IMG/VR virus record: IMGVR_UViG_3300049847_000499
Location: 1 to 29,240 of that record
Length of the DNA: 29,240 bases
Source: a virus
Strand: one strand, 5' to 3'
Position numbers and translations under genes: made by a program. Shown piece after piece: positions 6,394 to 13,040 of the stretch. Position 1 is the first letter of the stretch. Each line of letters begins with the position of its first letter. The notes below the pieces were generated by a model. That model was not told the origin of the DNA. It saw nothing but the letters and a program-made list of their open reading frames with translations, and did no database searches.

Positions 6394-6468
6394 TGGGGTC
6401 CGGTCCCCGCCTCCCACTTCCCTGAAGAGGCGGGCACGGGAACGCTGCGTGATGGAGACCGGACCCCA
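6394..6468. repeat. Inverted repeat between antirepressor and early operon
   Basis: Arms TGGGGTCCGGTC (6394-6405) and GACCGGACCCCA (6457-6468) are perfect complements of 12 bp, 51 bases apart. A shorter inverted pair (CCCGCCTC and GAGGCGGG) is nested inside. The element fills the 160-bp gap between the antirepressor stop and the GTG-started membrane-protein gene. It could be a terminator, a structured leader or a two-site operator. Confidence 0.6.
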
Positions 6469-6526
6469 GCAGGACCACCACCCCGACGGAAAGGGCGGTG
6501 GACCTGCCCGGGCACGGGCCCCGAAG

Positions 6527-7312
6527 TCAGGACTGCAACGTCAAAGCACGTCGACGAGCGAGACGCCGCTCGACGACATCCACAACCCGGCGTTGCCACT
6601 GCAAGTGCTCGTGGATTCGGCCCGACGCATGCCGGACCGGGATCTGCACCGCGAACGGACGGCCATCAGCGGTCGGGGTCCACTGGTCGTTCTGCCACCA
6701 CTGCAGCCCGAGGTCTTTCAGGAGCTGGTTGACGCGCATCCCTGAGATCGGCGGGACGAGCAGCGACCCGATCGTCGTGACCGTGATCGGCGCAAGCATC
6801 GGATCATCCGGATCGCGCCGATCAACCTTCGCGGTGACCTGCTCCAACCGGGCGACCGTCTCAGCCTGCTGATGCTCGAGATGAGCAGTCGACGCAGCCA
6901 GGCCGGTAATCCGGGACTCCTGCACCTCCAACGCCTCGAGCAGGGCACGCGACAACGCCAACGGCGACGCCGACACCGGATCCGGGGCGCTCGCACGTGG
7001 CGACACCACAAGCTCCTCAGCGAAGTCGCGGAACCGACGAGCACGATCCGACGTGATCATGAAACCGAGACGGACCACGCCCCGCTGCGACCACATCACA
7101 ACCTGCTGCAACCCACCAGGGGTGTGACGATCTGTCACGACCCAATGCCGACCCTCGAGCAGCTCGTCACCACGCCGCGACTTCGCCTGCCGCACCGCAT
7201 CCGGCGTGCACCCAAAACCGTCGGCAACGTCCGCGGTCGACAACAACCAGCCCAACCCGGCATCCGGCTCAACCTCGAGATGCACATCCTCGAACGACAC
7301 GATCGAACCCAT
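6527..7312 (-). CDS. Phage antirepressor-like protein
   Basis: A 261-residue protein. The N-terminal half (about 20-110) resembles Bro-N/KilA-type antirepressor domains: WLLSTADVADGFGCTPDAV, then GRHWVVTD, then WSQRGVVRLGFMI and a final helix FRDFAEELV. A coiled-coil linker follows (around 135-175). The C-terminal segment (VTTIGSLLVPPISGMRVN, QLLKDLGLQWWQND, TADGRPFAVQI) matches the layout of the KilA-C/ANT domain. Antirepressors of this type oppose the lysogenic repressor. The ATG at 7312 overlaps the stop of the Cro-like gene as TGATG, so the two are co-translated from the leftward immunity promoter. The open frame upstream of 7312 is a shadow. Confidence 0.7.
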   Translation of the reverse strand: MGSIVSFEDVHLEVEPDAGLGWLLSTADVADGFGCTPDAVRQAKSRRGDELLEGRHWVVTDRHTPGGLQQVVMWSQRGVVRLGFMITSDRARRFRDFAEELVVSPRASAPDPVSASPLALSRALLEALEVQESRITGLAASTAHLEHQQAETVARLEQVTAKVDRRDPDDPMLAPITVTTIGSLLVPPISGMRVNQLLKDLGLQWWQNDQWTPTADGRPFAVQIPVRHASGRIHEHLQWQRRVVDVVERRLARRRALTLQS

Positions 7313-7581
7313 CACGCCACCGCCTTCCGGCGACGACCACGCTGGAAGGGCCAGGAGTCCTCGTCGACGAGTCGCGGGTCGGGGTCGGGGCCGATCAGCA
7401 CAGCGGGCGAGATCCCGAGAGCCTTCGCGATTCGGGCCAGGCGTCCCCACGAGGGCTGCTCTTCGCCTGCCTCCATCTTCGAGAGATTCGGTTGAGGCAT
7501 GCCGACGGCGTCTGCGAGAGCTGAGATCGACAGGCCCCGCTCCGTCCGCCACTGCTTCAGCGCAGCCGGGTTGATTCGCAT
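7312..7581 (-). CDS. Cro-like XRE-family helix-turn-helix regulator
   Basis: An 89-residue protein with a textbook XRE domain at residues about 8-62: LKQWRTERGLSISALADAVG, then MPQPNLSKMEAGEEQPSWG, then LARIAKALGISPAVL. The C-terminus is short and basic. It is the first gene of the leftward early transcript and is divergent from the repressor gene, the standard position of Cro. The ATG at 7579-7581 begins only five bases after a -10-like hexamer (TAGAGT) and has no Shine-Dalgarno sequence, so the mRNA may be leaderless. The frame extends to 7617 but that start would lie upstream of the promoter elements. Confidence 0.8.
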   Translation of the reverse strand: MRINPAALKQWRTERGLSISALADAVGMPQPNLSKMEAGEEQPSWGRLARIAKALGISPAVLIGPDPDPRLVDEDSWPFQRGRRRKAVA

Positions 7582-7586
7582 GCCTA

Positions 7587-7617
7587 ACTCTACGCATGAA
7601 CTAGGCCCGGTTGTCAA
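7587..7617 (-). promoter_or_regulatory. Leftward early promoter with leaderless start
   Basis: On the minus strand, TTGACA (7612-7617) is followed after 19 bases by TAGAGT (7587-7592). The Cro-like ATG lies five bases further on, where transcription would be expected to begin. An ATGCGT hexamer overlaps the spacer end, so repressor or Cro binding would cover the promoter. Confidence 0.55.
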
Positions 7618-7733
7618 CTAGATTACTCACGCATAGAAAACCCCAGGTCATCCACAGCGCTTCGCTTGTAACTACAGGGACGTAGCTCTTGTTTCCACAA
7701 CCTCCCCATGCGTAACCTGTGCTTGATATGCGT
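7592..7733. promoter_or_regulatory. Four ACGCAT/ATGCGT candidate operator sites
   Basis: The divergent region between the Cro-like and repressor genes has ACGCAT at 7592-7597 and 7629-7634, and ATGCGT at 7708-7713 and 7728-7733. Read toward the centre, the extended forms are CATGCGTAGA, TATGCGTGAG, CATGCGTAAC and TATGCGTAGA. The two right-hand copies are exactly 20 bp apart, about two helical turns. The sites overlap both candidate promoters, as expected for operators bound by the XRE proteins encoded on either side. Confidence 0.6.
7689..7718 (+). promoter_or_regulatory. Candidate rightward repressor promoter
   Basis: TTGTTT (7689-7694) and TAACCT (7713-7718) are separated by 18 bases. The -10-like box overlaps one ATGCGT candidate operator, which would allow the repressor to regulate itself. 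Transcription would begin near 7725, ahead of the ATGs at 7750 and 7758. Confidence 0.35.
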
Positions 7734-7757
7734 AGAGATTCCTTGGACGATGCCGCC

Positions 7758-8103
7758 ATGGAAAGACTCGGAAGCGCGGTGCGGTCACGCCGACGAGTTG
7801 CTCGAACTGAAGCAAGACGAGGCAGCAGCCGCCGCCGGGTTGTCGCTGGCGACCTGGAACAAGATCGAGAACGGCCGGCCAGGTACCCCGTTCATCAGCA
7901 CACGACGAGCTATCGCAAAGGCGCTCGGGTGGACACCCGACAGCATCGCGAGAGTGCTTCGCGGCGAAGACCCGATAGTCGAGGCTGGTCACGCGACGGC
8001 CCACTCCGTCGACGAGCGCCTCGCCGGTATGACCGCAGAACACCGAGCCGCAGCAAAAGCAGCGATCGAGGTGCTCCTGGACCGCATCGAGTCGAGCCTC
8101 TAG
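7758..8103 (+). pseudogene. XRE-family lysogenic repressor, apparent frameshift near 7790
   Basis: This is the likely immunity repressor. From the ATG at 7758, one frame gives MERLGSAVRSR, a typical first helix of an XRE domain. From 7792 a different frame gives DELLELKQDEAAAAAGLS, LATWNKIENG and a complete remainder (IAKALGWTPDSIARVLRGEDP) to the stop at 8101-8103. Removing one C at 7788-7791 joins them into a normal HTH protein of about 114 residues. As written, the uninterrupted frame (ATG at 7708 or 7750) has an N-terminus that does not resemble helix one. Possible causes are a real mutation, a sequencing error or +1 frameshifting. The C-terminal half has no protease domain, so induction would not be LexA-like and may use the ImmA-type peptidase. 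Confidence 0.65.
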
Positions 8104-8136
8104 GCTCCGGCATCCATTGACCAACGGAGGGTGATC

Positions 8137-8634
8137 ATGGCAACGAAGGAAGGGCGCGTAGCTGCGAATGCTGAGGCGGCGGCAGCGAAGGCCAGCGCGA
8201 AGGCGCTGCGACCGCTGTGGAAGAAGAAGCGGGTGATCATCCCGGTGGCACTGATGGCCGTGGCGATCTTGGTCAGCGTCTCGAACGGTGGGAAGAAGTC
8301 CGCTTCGACTGCGGTCTCGGGTTCGGACACGATCGCCGGGGTGACCGGTGAAGTGAAAGAGATCAAGGACGTGACGGTCACCTCGTGCAAAGCCGAGTTC
8401 GGTCTAGCAACTGTGGGTCTGAAGGCCACGAACTCGTCGTCAAAACGGTCGGACTACAGCGTCACCGTGAACCTGTTTGCCGCCGACGGCACTCAGATCG
8501 GGACCGCCGACGGGTTCCTCGAAAAGGTTGATCCGGCGAAGTCTGCACTTCACGACGCAGTAGGCACCGTGGCGGACGGCAGCACCCTTGACCACTGCTC
8601 GATCGTCAAGGTCAATCGCACAGCGAGCATTTGA
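8137..8634 (+). CDS. Membrane-anchored FxLYD-like extracellular protein
   Basis: A 165-residue protein. A basic, Ala-rich cytoplasmic start is followed by one membrane segment at about 36-50 (VIIPVALMAVAILVSVS), a Ser/Thr-rich spacer and an extracellular beta domain. The latter (VTSCKAEFGLATVGLKATNSSS... to HCSIVKVN) resembles FxLYD/DUF3426 domains, with two cysteines able to form a disulphide. The start at 8137 has GGAGG six bases upstream; a GTG at 8131 is the alternative. It lies directly behind the repressor on the same strand, so it is probably expressed in the lysogen. A role in superinfection exclusion or lysogenic conversion is a reasonable inference. Its 3' end overlaps the convergent metallopeptidase gene by 23 bp. 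Confidence 0.65.
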   Translation: MATKEGRVAANAEAAAAKASAKALRPLWKKKRVIIPVALMAVAILVSVSNGGKKSASTAVSGSDTIAGVTGEVKEIKDVTVTSCKAEFGLATVGLKATNSSSKRSDYSVTVNLFAADGTQIGTADGFLEKVDPAKSALHDAVGTVADGSTLDHCSIVKVNRTASI

Positions 8635-9217
8635 CGTTCTCGGCGATTTCGTCGAGGAGCGCGAGCGTTGCCGGCGTGATCTGGCCAACGATTCCGGTGA
8701 GGTGCATTCGTCGGCCGGCCGGGGTGGTGACGGTTTCGCAGCGCTCGGTCGGCGTGGCTGGGTGGCGCGCGGTCGCCCGTTTGGTTGCTGCGTCGAGTGC
8801 GATGGCGGCGTAGCGCTGTGGGACGGCCCAGGCGTCCGATACAGCCACGGCGTCGACGTGGGAGTCGTCGGCAACGCGTGCTGTGATCCAGGTGTCGAGC
8901 TCGGCGGGTGGCACGAGCTGGTCGACCGCAGCTCGGTCTACGGTCGCCTCTTCCCGGGCAAGGATCGCGCCCCACCGCATGCCGGGGATCGGCTCCGGAA
9001 GGCCTCCACCGCGGGCGATGTGCTCGAGCTCGTGAGCGAGGACTGCGGTGCGGTCGGTCTGATCGAGCCCGGCATCGAGCACGACCACCCAATCCCCCAT
9101 CGGCGTCTGCCGACACGCCCCGCGATACCCGGGCGGGAGAGGTGCGATCCGGACGTGAATGTCAGAGCGATGCGCGATCCGGGCCCACGGTGATGTCCGC
9201 CTCATCGGATCGATCAT
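8612..9217 (-). CDS. ImmA/IrrE-type zinc metallopeptidase
   Basis: A protein of about 201 residues with the zinc-protease motif HELEH at about residues 62-66 (VLAHELEHIARGGG) and a downstream glutamate in AREEATVDRAA, matching ImmA/IrrE peptidases. In mobile elements these cleave a partner XRE repressor to start induction, which fits the adjacent repressor gene. The C-terminal ~90 residues are of unknown fold and end in a CSLC motif. Candidate starts are the ATGs at 9217 and 9205 and a TTG at 9235; none has a clear Shine-Dalgarno. It follows the integrase gene by about 30 bp on the same strand and runs into the repressor operon from the opposite side. Confidence 0.75.
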   Translation of the reverse strand: MIDPMRRTSPWARIAHRSDIHVRIAPLPPGYRGACRQTPMGDWVVVLDAGLDQTDRTAVLAHELEHIARGGGLPEPIPGMRWGAILAREEATVDRAAVDQLVPPAELDTWITARVADDSHVDAVAVSDAWAVPQRYAAIALDAATKRATARHPATPTERCETVTTPAGRRMHLTGIVGQITPATLALLDEIAENVKCSLCD

Positions 9218-9247
9218 GACCGCGGGGTCTGACAATAAGGAGGCGTT

Positions 9248-10408
9248 TCATCCACTGGTCGGGCGTGCCGCTCCGGCCGCGGGGCCGGCCGCGACGGTAG
9301 GCGCGGCGAGCAGATCAGCAGCCGCTCGGGCTTTCGTGTCGGTTGGGTGTGCGTAGGTGCGGAGAAGGACTTCGGGGCTGTGGCCGAGTCGGCCGGCGGC
9401 GGTTGTTGCGTCGATGCCGGCGGCGATGAGGTTGGTTGCGGCTCGGTGGCGGAGGTCGTGCATGCGGACGGTTCGGAGGGCGGGGACGTGGTCGCGGAGC
9501 ACGGTCCATTGCCAGGATGGCCAGTCGTAGGGTCGGCGGGTGCGGCCTTCGGCGGTACCGGTGAACAGCCAGCGCTGTTGCGGGGATGGGTCGGCGAAGA
9601 GGCCGGCGAGAGCTCGGGTCTGGGCCCAGTGGTGTGCGAGGAGCTCGATCGTGACGGCGTCGAGGTGGACGGTGCGAGGGTGCCCGTTCTTGGGCGGCTG
9701 GTCGTCGGCTCGAGGGACCACGGTTCGTTCGATCGTGAGTGTGCCGGCGTCGAGGTCGATGTCGGTCCAACGCAGAGCGAGGATCTCCCCGCGCCGTGCA
9801 CCGGTGATCACGAGGAGGTGCAGGAAGATCCCGAGCTCGGCCGAGATCTGGTGCGCTGCAGTGAGTGCGGCACTGACGACGTCATCGGCTGGCACGGTGA
9901 TCGTCTGCGGAGGCCGGCGCGGGATCGAGGCACCAGCAGCCGGGTTGCGGGTGATCAAATCCCAGCGGAGCGCGGACTTGAGCGCAGCGTCGAGGAGCGC
10001 ATGGACGGACTGGATCGAGCGAGGTCCGAGGCCAGCAGCGCGGAGGCGCGCGTAGTGCTCATCGATGTGTTGGGCGGTGAGACGGTCGAGTCGGATCTTG
10101 GCGATCGGGTGCGGCCGGATCCACCGGTCGACGCGGCGGCGATACTCCGCCTTCGAGCTTTCCCGGATCGTGTCGGCGAGGAGCTCAAGGTGGCGTTCGA
10201 GCAGGTCAAGGACGGTCGACGACCGTTCGGCTGGCACGTGTCGCCGGCGGAGCTCCACGACTTCGGCACGGATCTGGTCCTCGAGCTGACGCGCTTGGCG
10301 CACACCAGCACCCTTCGGCGCCAAGCGAGTGAACTGGCGCATGCGCCCATCGATGCGGACCGTGACGATCGCCTGCAGGCGGCCGTCCGGGCGTTCCCGG
10401 ATTGCCAC
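9248..10408 (-). CDS. int: Tyrosine-family integrase
   Basis: A 386-residue phage integrase. An N-terminal arm-binding beta domain occupies about 1-55, a helical core-binding domain (ERHLELLADTIR... to ALRWDL) 65-165, and the catalytic domain follows. The active-site set is present: Arg in TGARRGEILALRW, a lysine-bearing turn (PPKNGHPRTVHL), HDLRH, a His in GRLGHS and the nucleophilic Tyr in LLRTYAHP near the C-terminus. Translation begins at GTG (10406-10408) behind an AG-rich sequence. The gene lies immediately downstream of the candidate attP region, the usual int-attP order. It should recombine attP with the 3' end of a host acyl-CoA dehydrogenase gene. Confidence 0.95.
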   Translation of the reverse strand: MAIRERPDGRLQAIVTVRIDGRMRQFTRLAPKGAGVRQARQLEDQIRAEVVELRRRHVPAERSSTVLDLLERHLELLADTIRESSKAEYRRRVDRWIRPHPIAKIRLDRLTAQHIDEHYARLRAAGLGPRSIQSVHALLDAALKSALRWDLITRNPAAGASIPRRPPQTITVPADDVVSAALTAAHQISAELGIFLHLLVITGARRGEILALRWTDIDLDAGTLTIERTVVPRADDQPPKNGHPRTVHLDAVTIELLAHHWAQTRALAGLFADPSPQQRWLFTGTAEGRTRRPYDWPSWQWTVLRDHVPALRTVRMHDLRHRAATNLIAAGIDATTAAGRLGHSPEVLLRTYAHPTDTKARAAADLLAAPTVAAGPAAGAARPTSG

Positions 10409-10642
10409 GTCGTTGCCCTTTCCAGTGGGTTTGCTCCGGTGGGAGTGTCACCCGCGCTCGACTCGGTCGGCGGGAGCCGAGGAGCGCGGATGACGACCCA
10501 CTGGAGCCAGCAGCATACCGAAGGAGGACCGACTGCTGTTGTCATGCACGATGTGTTGCACGGTCGACGATTCTCGGGCGCGCGAGACGTCTTGCATTCG
10601 CTGGTGAATCTCACTACGGAATGAAATACTCGCAGGTCAGAG

Positions 10643-10726
10643 CTATTCGATGCGTAGGCCGGATATGGCTCGTGCGATGACGAGCTGTTGGATTTCGCTG
10701 GTGCCCTCGAAGATCGTGTGGATCTT
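10643..10726 (-). other. attP: attP core: copy of the 3' end of an acyl-CoA dehydrogenase gene
   Basis: Read on the minus strand, these 84 bases encode KIHTIFEGTSEIQQLVI followed by ARAISGLRIE and a TAG stop. That is the conserved C-terminus of acyl-CoA dehydrogenases, in frame and without errors. Upstream of the AAG codon the similarity ends at once (the frame reads SVC in place of the usual RDA). A phage that carries the last codons of a host gene at its attachment site restores the gene after integration. The exact crossover segment cannot be read from this sequence alone. Confidence 0.8.
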
Positions 10727-10817
10727 GCATACCGACCCAGCCCCGTCCCGACGAGGCCGCTGACCAGGCCATTCCTACATCTACCGCCAACGAAGACCCG
10801 ATCAGGCGTCTGGGTTC

Positions 10818-10838
10818 GTTGGCACAACTGTTGGCACA
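10818..10838. repeat. Paired GTTGGCACA direct repeats near attP
   Basis: GTTGGCACA occurs at 10818-10826 and 10830-10838, a 12-bp period. The pair lies about 90 bp from the acyl-CoA dehydrogenase-like core. Short spaced direct repeats flanking a core are the usual form of arm-type sites bound by the integrase N-terminal domain; this assignment is inferred. Confidence 0.5.
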
Positions 10839-10860
10839 CCAGAAGCGCATCGAACGCGAA

Positions 10861-10888
10861 GATGCCCCGCTCCGAAGAGCGGGGCATC
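10861..10888 (-). terminator. Strong hairpin with UUCG tetraloop
   Basis: A perfect 12-bp stem (GATGCCCCGCTC with GAGCGGGGCATC) closed on the minus strand by a c(UUCG)g tetraloop, one of the most stable loops known. The following minus-strand bases (TTCGCGTTCG) are only moderately T-rich. It probably ends leftward transcription from the tail and excisionase-like genes before attP, protecting the integration region. Confidence 0.55.
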
Positions 10889-10914
10889 ACGTGCAAAGCC
10901 GTATGCGTGCGTAG

Positions 10915-10943
10915 GTTTCGAAGATCAATCCGATCTTCGAAAC
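10915..10943. repeat. Perfect 12-bp inverted repeat beside the excisionase-like gene
   Basis: GTTTCGAAGATC and GATCTTCGAAAC flank a 5-base loop. No T-run follows on either strand. It may be a protein-binding dyad (excisionase or regulator) or the first of two tandem terminator hairpins. A TATGCGTGCG sequence close to the immunity operator motif lies at about 10902-10911, next to it. Confidence 0.5.
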
Positions 10944-10971
10944 GACTATTCCGTCTTGTACGACGCCACGC

Positions 10972-11181
10972 TCAACGACACCGAAATGGAATCGGAACGG
11001 TGGGGAGCGCGCCGATGAACTTGGATACCTCGGAAGCTCGCCAACGGCGAGCCTTGCCGATCTTGACGGACGGGATCGTGCCGGCCCGGGTCAGGTTCCA
11101 CAGCGTTGTTCGACCTACGCCCAGAAGAGCGCATGCCTCCGGCTCACGGAGCAGTTGATCAGTTGCGGTTGGTGTTTCCAT
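10972..11181 (-). CDS. Excisionase-like helix-turn-helix protein
   Basis: A 69-residue protein of the MerR-like excisionase type: LLREPEACALLGVGRTTLW, then NLTRAGTIPSVKIGKA, then RRWRASEVSKFI. This is a helix-turn-helix followed by the beta-wing with its conserved basic turn. The gene lies next to attP on the side away from the integrase, the right place for a directionality factor. ATG at 11181 gives a standard-length domain; ATGs at 11190 and 11223 are alternatives. It could instead be a plain transcription regulator. Confidence 0.7.
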   Translation of the reverse strand: METPTATDQLLREPEACALLGVGRTTLWNLTRAGTIPSVKIGKARRWRASEVSKFIGALPTVPIPFRCR

Positions 11182-11216
11182 ACGGCCCATTGTGACCAGT
11201 GGCCGAGTCCGAGTCA

Positions 11217-11348
11217 CTAGCATGAACGGGACATGAATGGGACACGCTGGAATCGGCCAGAGCTCGCCGATGGGAGGGGCGATCTCATTTGGACGGATCG
11301 CTGGACAACATCGCCGGCCGCTCCACGCGACCTACTGCAGCAGTTCAT
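11217..11348 (-). CDS. Possible 43-residue protein with a strong ribosome binding site
   Basis: An ATG at 11346-11348 is preceded by AAAGGAG at ideal spacing, just after the tail-fibre stop (11365). The ORF reads MNCCSRSRGAAGDVV... to SRSC and stops at TAG. Composition is not convincing as a folded protein and no family is recognised. The site may be an orphan ribosome binding site or translate a short peptide. Confidence 0.3.
   Translation of the reverse strand: MNCCSRSRGAAGDVVQRSVQMRSPLPSASSGRFQRVPFMSRSC
11221..11242. repeat. Tandem 11-bp repeat upstream of the excisionase-like gene
   Basis: CATGAACGGGA (11221-11231) is followed immediately by CATGAATGGGA (11232-11242), one mismatch. It lies just upstream of the excisionase-like gene start. 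Candidates are regulator sites or a second set of integrase or excisionase arm sites. Confidence 0.45.
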
Positions 11349-11364
11349 GGTTTGGCTCCTTTGA

Positions 11365-12246
11365 TTAGTTGTCGGTCTCGATGTAGACCGAGCAAAGATC
11401 GAATGCGCATGCAAGCGCTGTTGCGTTGTTGGTCTTCCAAATCTTCGGAGCGAGCAGCGTTGACGATTGCGGGATCACAGTCGCTGCGCCGGTCAGCGTC
11501 TGTTCGAATTTCGCTTTGGTGGCGAGGTTCGTTGCCTCAACGAAGAAGGTGTTAGCGACGTTCGCTGGCGCCCAGATTGTGAGCTCGAAGGCCGTAGCCG
11601 GGAGCCCAACAGGTGATCCAAGGGCTGTGCCCATTGGGACCGCGGTCTGTGCCGCTGATCCGCCGGACACCAGGTAGAACTGAGTTGCGTCGGTTGACAG
11701 CTGAGCGATGCCGATCGTGTTCGTGAGAGTGGCCGGGTCCACGTTGGTTGCTGCCGCTGTGGAGCTCGACACTCCGCAGAAGAATCGTTCGCCGGCCACC
11801 GCCGCCGCGTCGGACGGCACGAATCGAATCACAGCAAAGAACCCGCTGCCATCGTCTGCTCCTGAGCCTCCAGACACGAACGCTGACGCGAAACGAGCTT
11901 CGGCAAGCGATCCAGCCGTCGCTGCACTCACAAGACCCAACCGACGCATTCGGGTCGCCATGCTTGTTGTCGCCGGAGCACGAGCGGTCAGAGTGCCCTG
12001 AGTTGTCGCAGCAGGGAGCCCGACGACAGCCGGCACTGCCGCGGAGTTGGGAGCTGGGCACCAGAGCCCGACCTTGTTGCGGGCGAGAAGCGGCTGCAAC
12101 ATAGAGACAAGCCCATTCGGTCCAAGCATCGCAAGCGACTGGCGTTGAGCGAGTCGAAGCGAAAGCAGCGACGTTGTACCGGTAGGTGCAGCCACCGGGG
12201 TCGTGACGTTTGGGACGTCGGACTGAGAGAGAAGCGGAACGCCCAT
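11365..12246 (-). CDS. Tail fibre or appendage protein (distal)
   Basis: A 293-residue protein rich in Ala, Thr, Ser and Gly with regular beta-type patterning (for example ERFFCGVSSSTAAATNVDP, FELTIWAPANVANTFFVEA). It lacks enzymatic motifs and looks like a receptor-binding or appendage protein. The last ~150 residues resemble phage tail-fibre C-terminal domains. The ATG overlaps the stop of the preceding fibre gene (TGATG at 12246). It is the last gene of the late operon. Receptor specificity cannot be read from sequence. Confidence 0.65.
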   Translation of the reverse strand: MGVPLLSQSDVPNVTTPVAAPTGTTSLLSLRLAQRQSLAMLGPNGLVSMLQPLLARNKVGLWCPAPNSAAVPAVVGLPAATTQGTLTARAPATTSMATRMRRLGLVSAATAGSLAEARFASAFVSGGSGADDGSGFFAVIRFVPSDAAAVAGERFFCGVSSSTAAATNVDPATLTNTIGIAQLSTDATQFYLVSGGSAAQTAVPMGTALGSPVGLPATAFELTIWAPANVANTFFVEATNLATKAKFEQTLTGAATVIPQSSTLLAPKIWKTNNATALACAFDLCSVYIETDN

Positions 12247-13040
12247 CAGGCGGTGATCACGGCGCGGAGTGCTGAAGCGGCGACGGCTGCAGCCGTGACG
12301 ATGGTGACCGAGTTGGCTGATGTCGCCTGCACTTCGATTCCGCCGGCGAGCCGCTTCGAACCGCCGGTCTCCCACACGCTGCAGGTCACGTCGAGCGTGC
12401 CGAGGTTGTGCGTGATCACGTACGACGTCGCGCTGCCATCGCCGAACGTCTGGGCGAACCGCTTAGCGCGGTTCGCATATGTCGCGAGCTTGAGCGGTGT
12501 CACGATGCGCAGATCATCGGCGCCTGCGTCGGTCTCGGCCTGGGTGGCGAGCTCGGCAATGCCTGCGGTGGTCTCCGACGCCGCAGGTGCGCTCGTGCCG
12601 AACGCGATCCACGACACGGCACCAGAGCCGAGCGTGAAGTTTACTGTGGACTGCAGGAACGTCGAGCCTGCCGAGGTGCCCTCTTCGACGGTGGACACGG
12701 CCTTCTCGAGCTCGTTGGCCGTATTCGCGTCGAGCGACCGCGTGGCAGGCGTCGCTGCGCCGTTCCAGACGTAGATGCCACCTTCTGCAGGGACGGTCTG
12801 GCCTGTCGCGATGAACCGGTCGCCCGTGGCCATCGTGATGCCGTCGACCGTCGCGCCGGGTGCGGCGAGGTTCACGTTTGTGGCGGCGCGCACCCGGACG
12901 CTGTCCTTCCACGCTAGGCCTTCAACGAGTGCGTCGACGTAGGCCCGCGTGGCTGGCTCTTGGGGTGTGGCTGGGTCGAGCAGGTTGATGATTCGAGCGG
13001 CGGACTCGAAGTCCAGGGTGCTCTTGATCGGTGTGGCCAT
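12246..13040 (-). CDS. Tail fibre protein
   Basis: A 264-residue fibre. Its N-terminus (DFESAARIINLLDPATPQEP, then ATRAYVDALVEGLAWKDSV) is the common phage-fibre attachment segment. It leads into a beta-rich shaft with the pattern GDRFIATGQTVPAEGGIYVWNG. A second domain (YVITHNLGTLDVTCSVWE) resembles the C-terminal domain of the neighbouring 105-residue protein. It begins after AGGAG at good spacing. It is probably part of the tail tip that contacts the cell. Confidence 0.8.
   Translation of the reverse strand: MATPIKSTLDFESAARIINLLDPATPQEPATRAYVDALVEGLAWKDSVRVRAATNVNLAAPGATVDGITMATGDRFIATGQTVPAEGGIYVWNGAATPATRSLDANTANELEKAVSTVEEGTSAGSTFLQSTVNFTLGSGAVSWIAFGTSAPAASETTAGIAELATQAETDAGADDLRIVTPLKLATYANRAKRFAQTFGDGSATSYVITHNLGTLDVTCSVWETGGSKRLAGGIEVQATSANSVTIVTAAAVAASALRAVITA

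Larger units (their letters stand above)
10409..10971. other. Noncoding attP region
   Basis: A 563-bp stretch with no convincing gene, between the integrase and the excisionase-like gene. It contains the acyl-CoA dehydrogenase-like core (10643-10726), a pair of 9-bp direct repeats (10818-10838) and two long perfect hairpins (10861-10888, 10915-10943). The 10409-10642 part holds nothing further that I can name. Phage genes lie on both sides, so this is an uncut attP rather than an attL or attR. Confidence 0.75.

Noticed and set aside
9347-10624. Long plus-strand ORF (425 codons) opposite the integrase
   Set aside because: It is the antisense shadow of a clear tyrosine recombinase, has no recognisable domain, and such ORFs are expected in GC-rich DNA.
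10643-10740. A functional acyl-CoA dehydrogenase gene or host DNA boundary
   Set aside because: Only the last 27 codons are present and phage genes lie on both sides, so this is an attachment-site copy, not a gene or a prophage edge.
10409-10971. tRNA gene as the integration target
   Set aside because: No cloverleaf or tRNA 3' end could be recognised; the core matches a protein-coding gene end instead.
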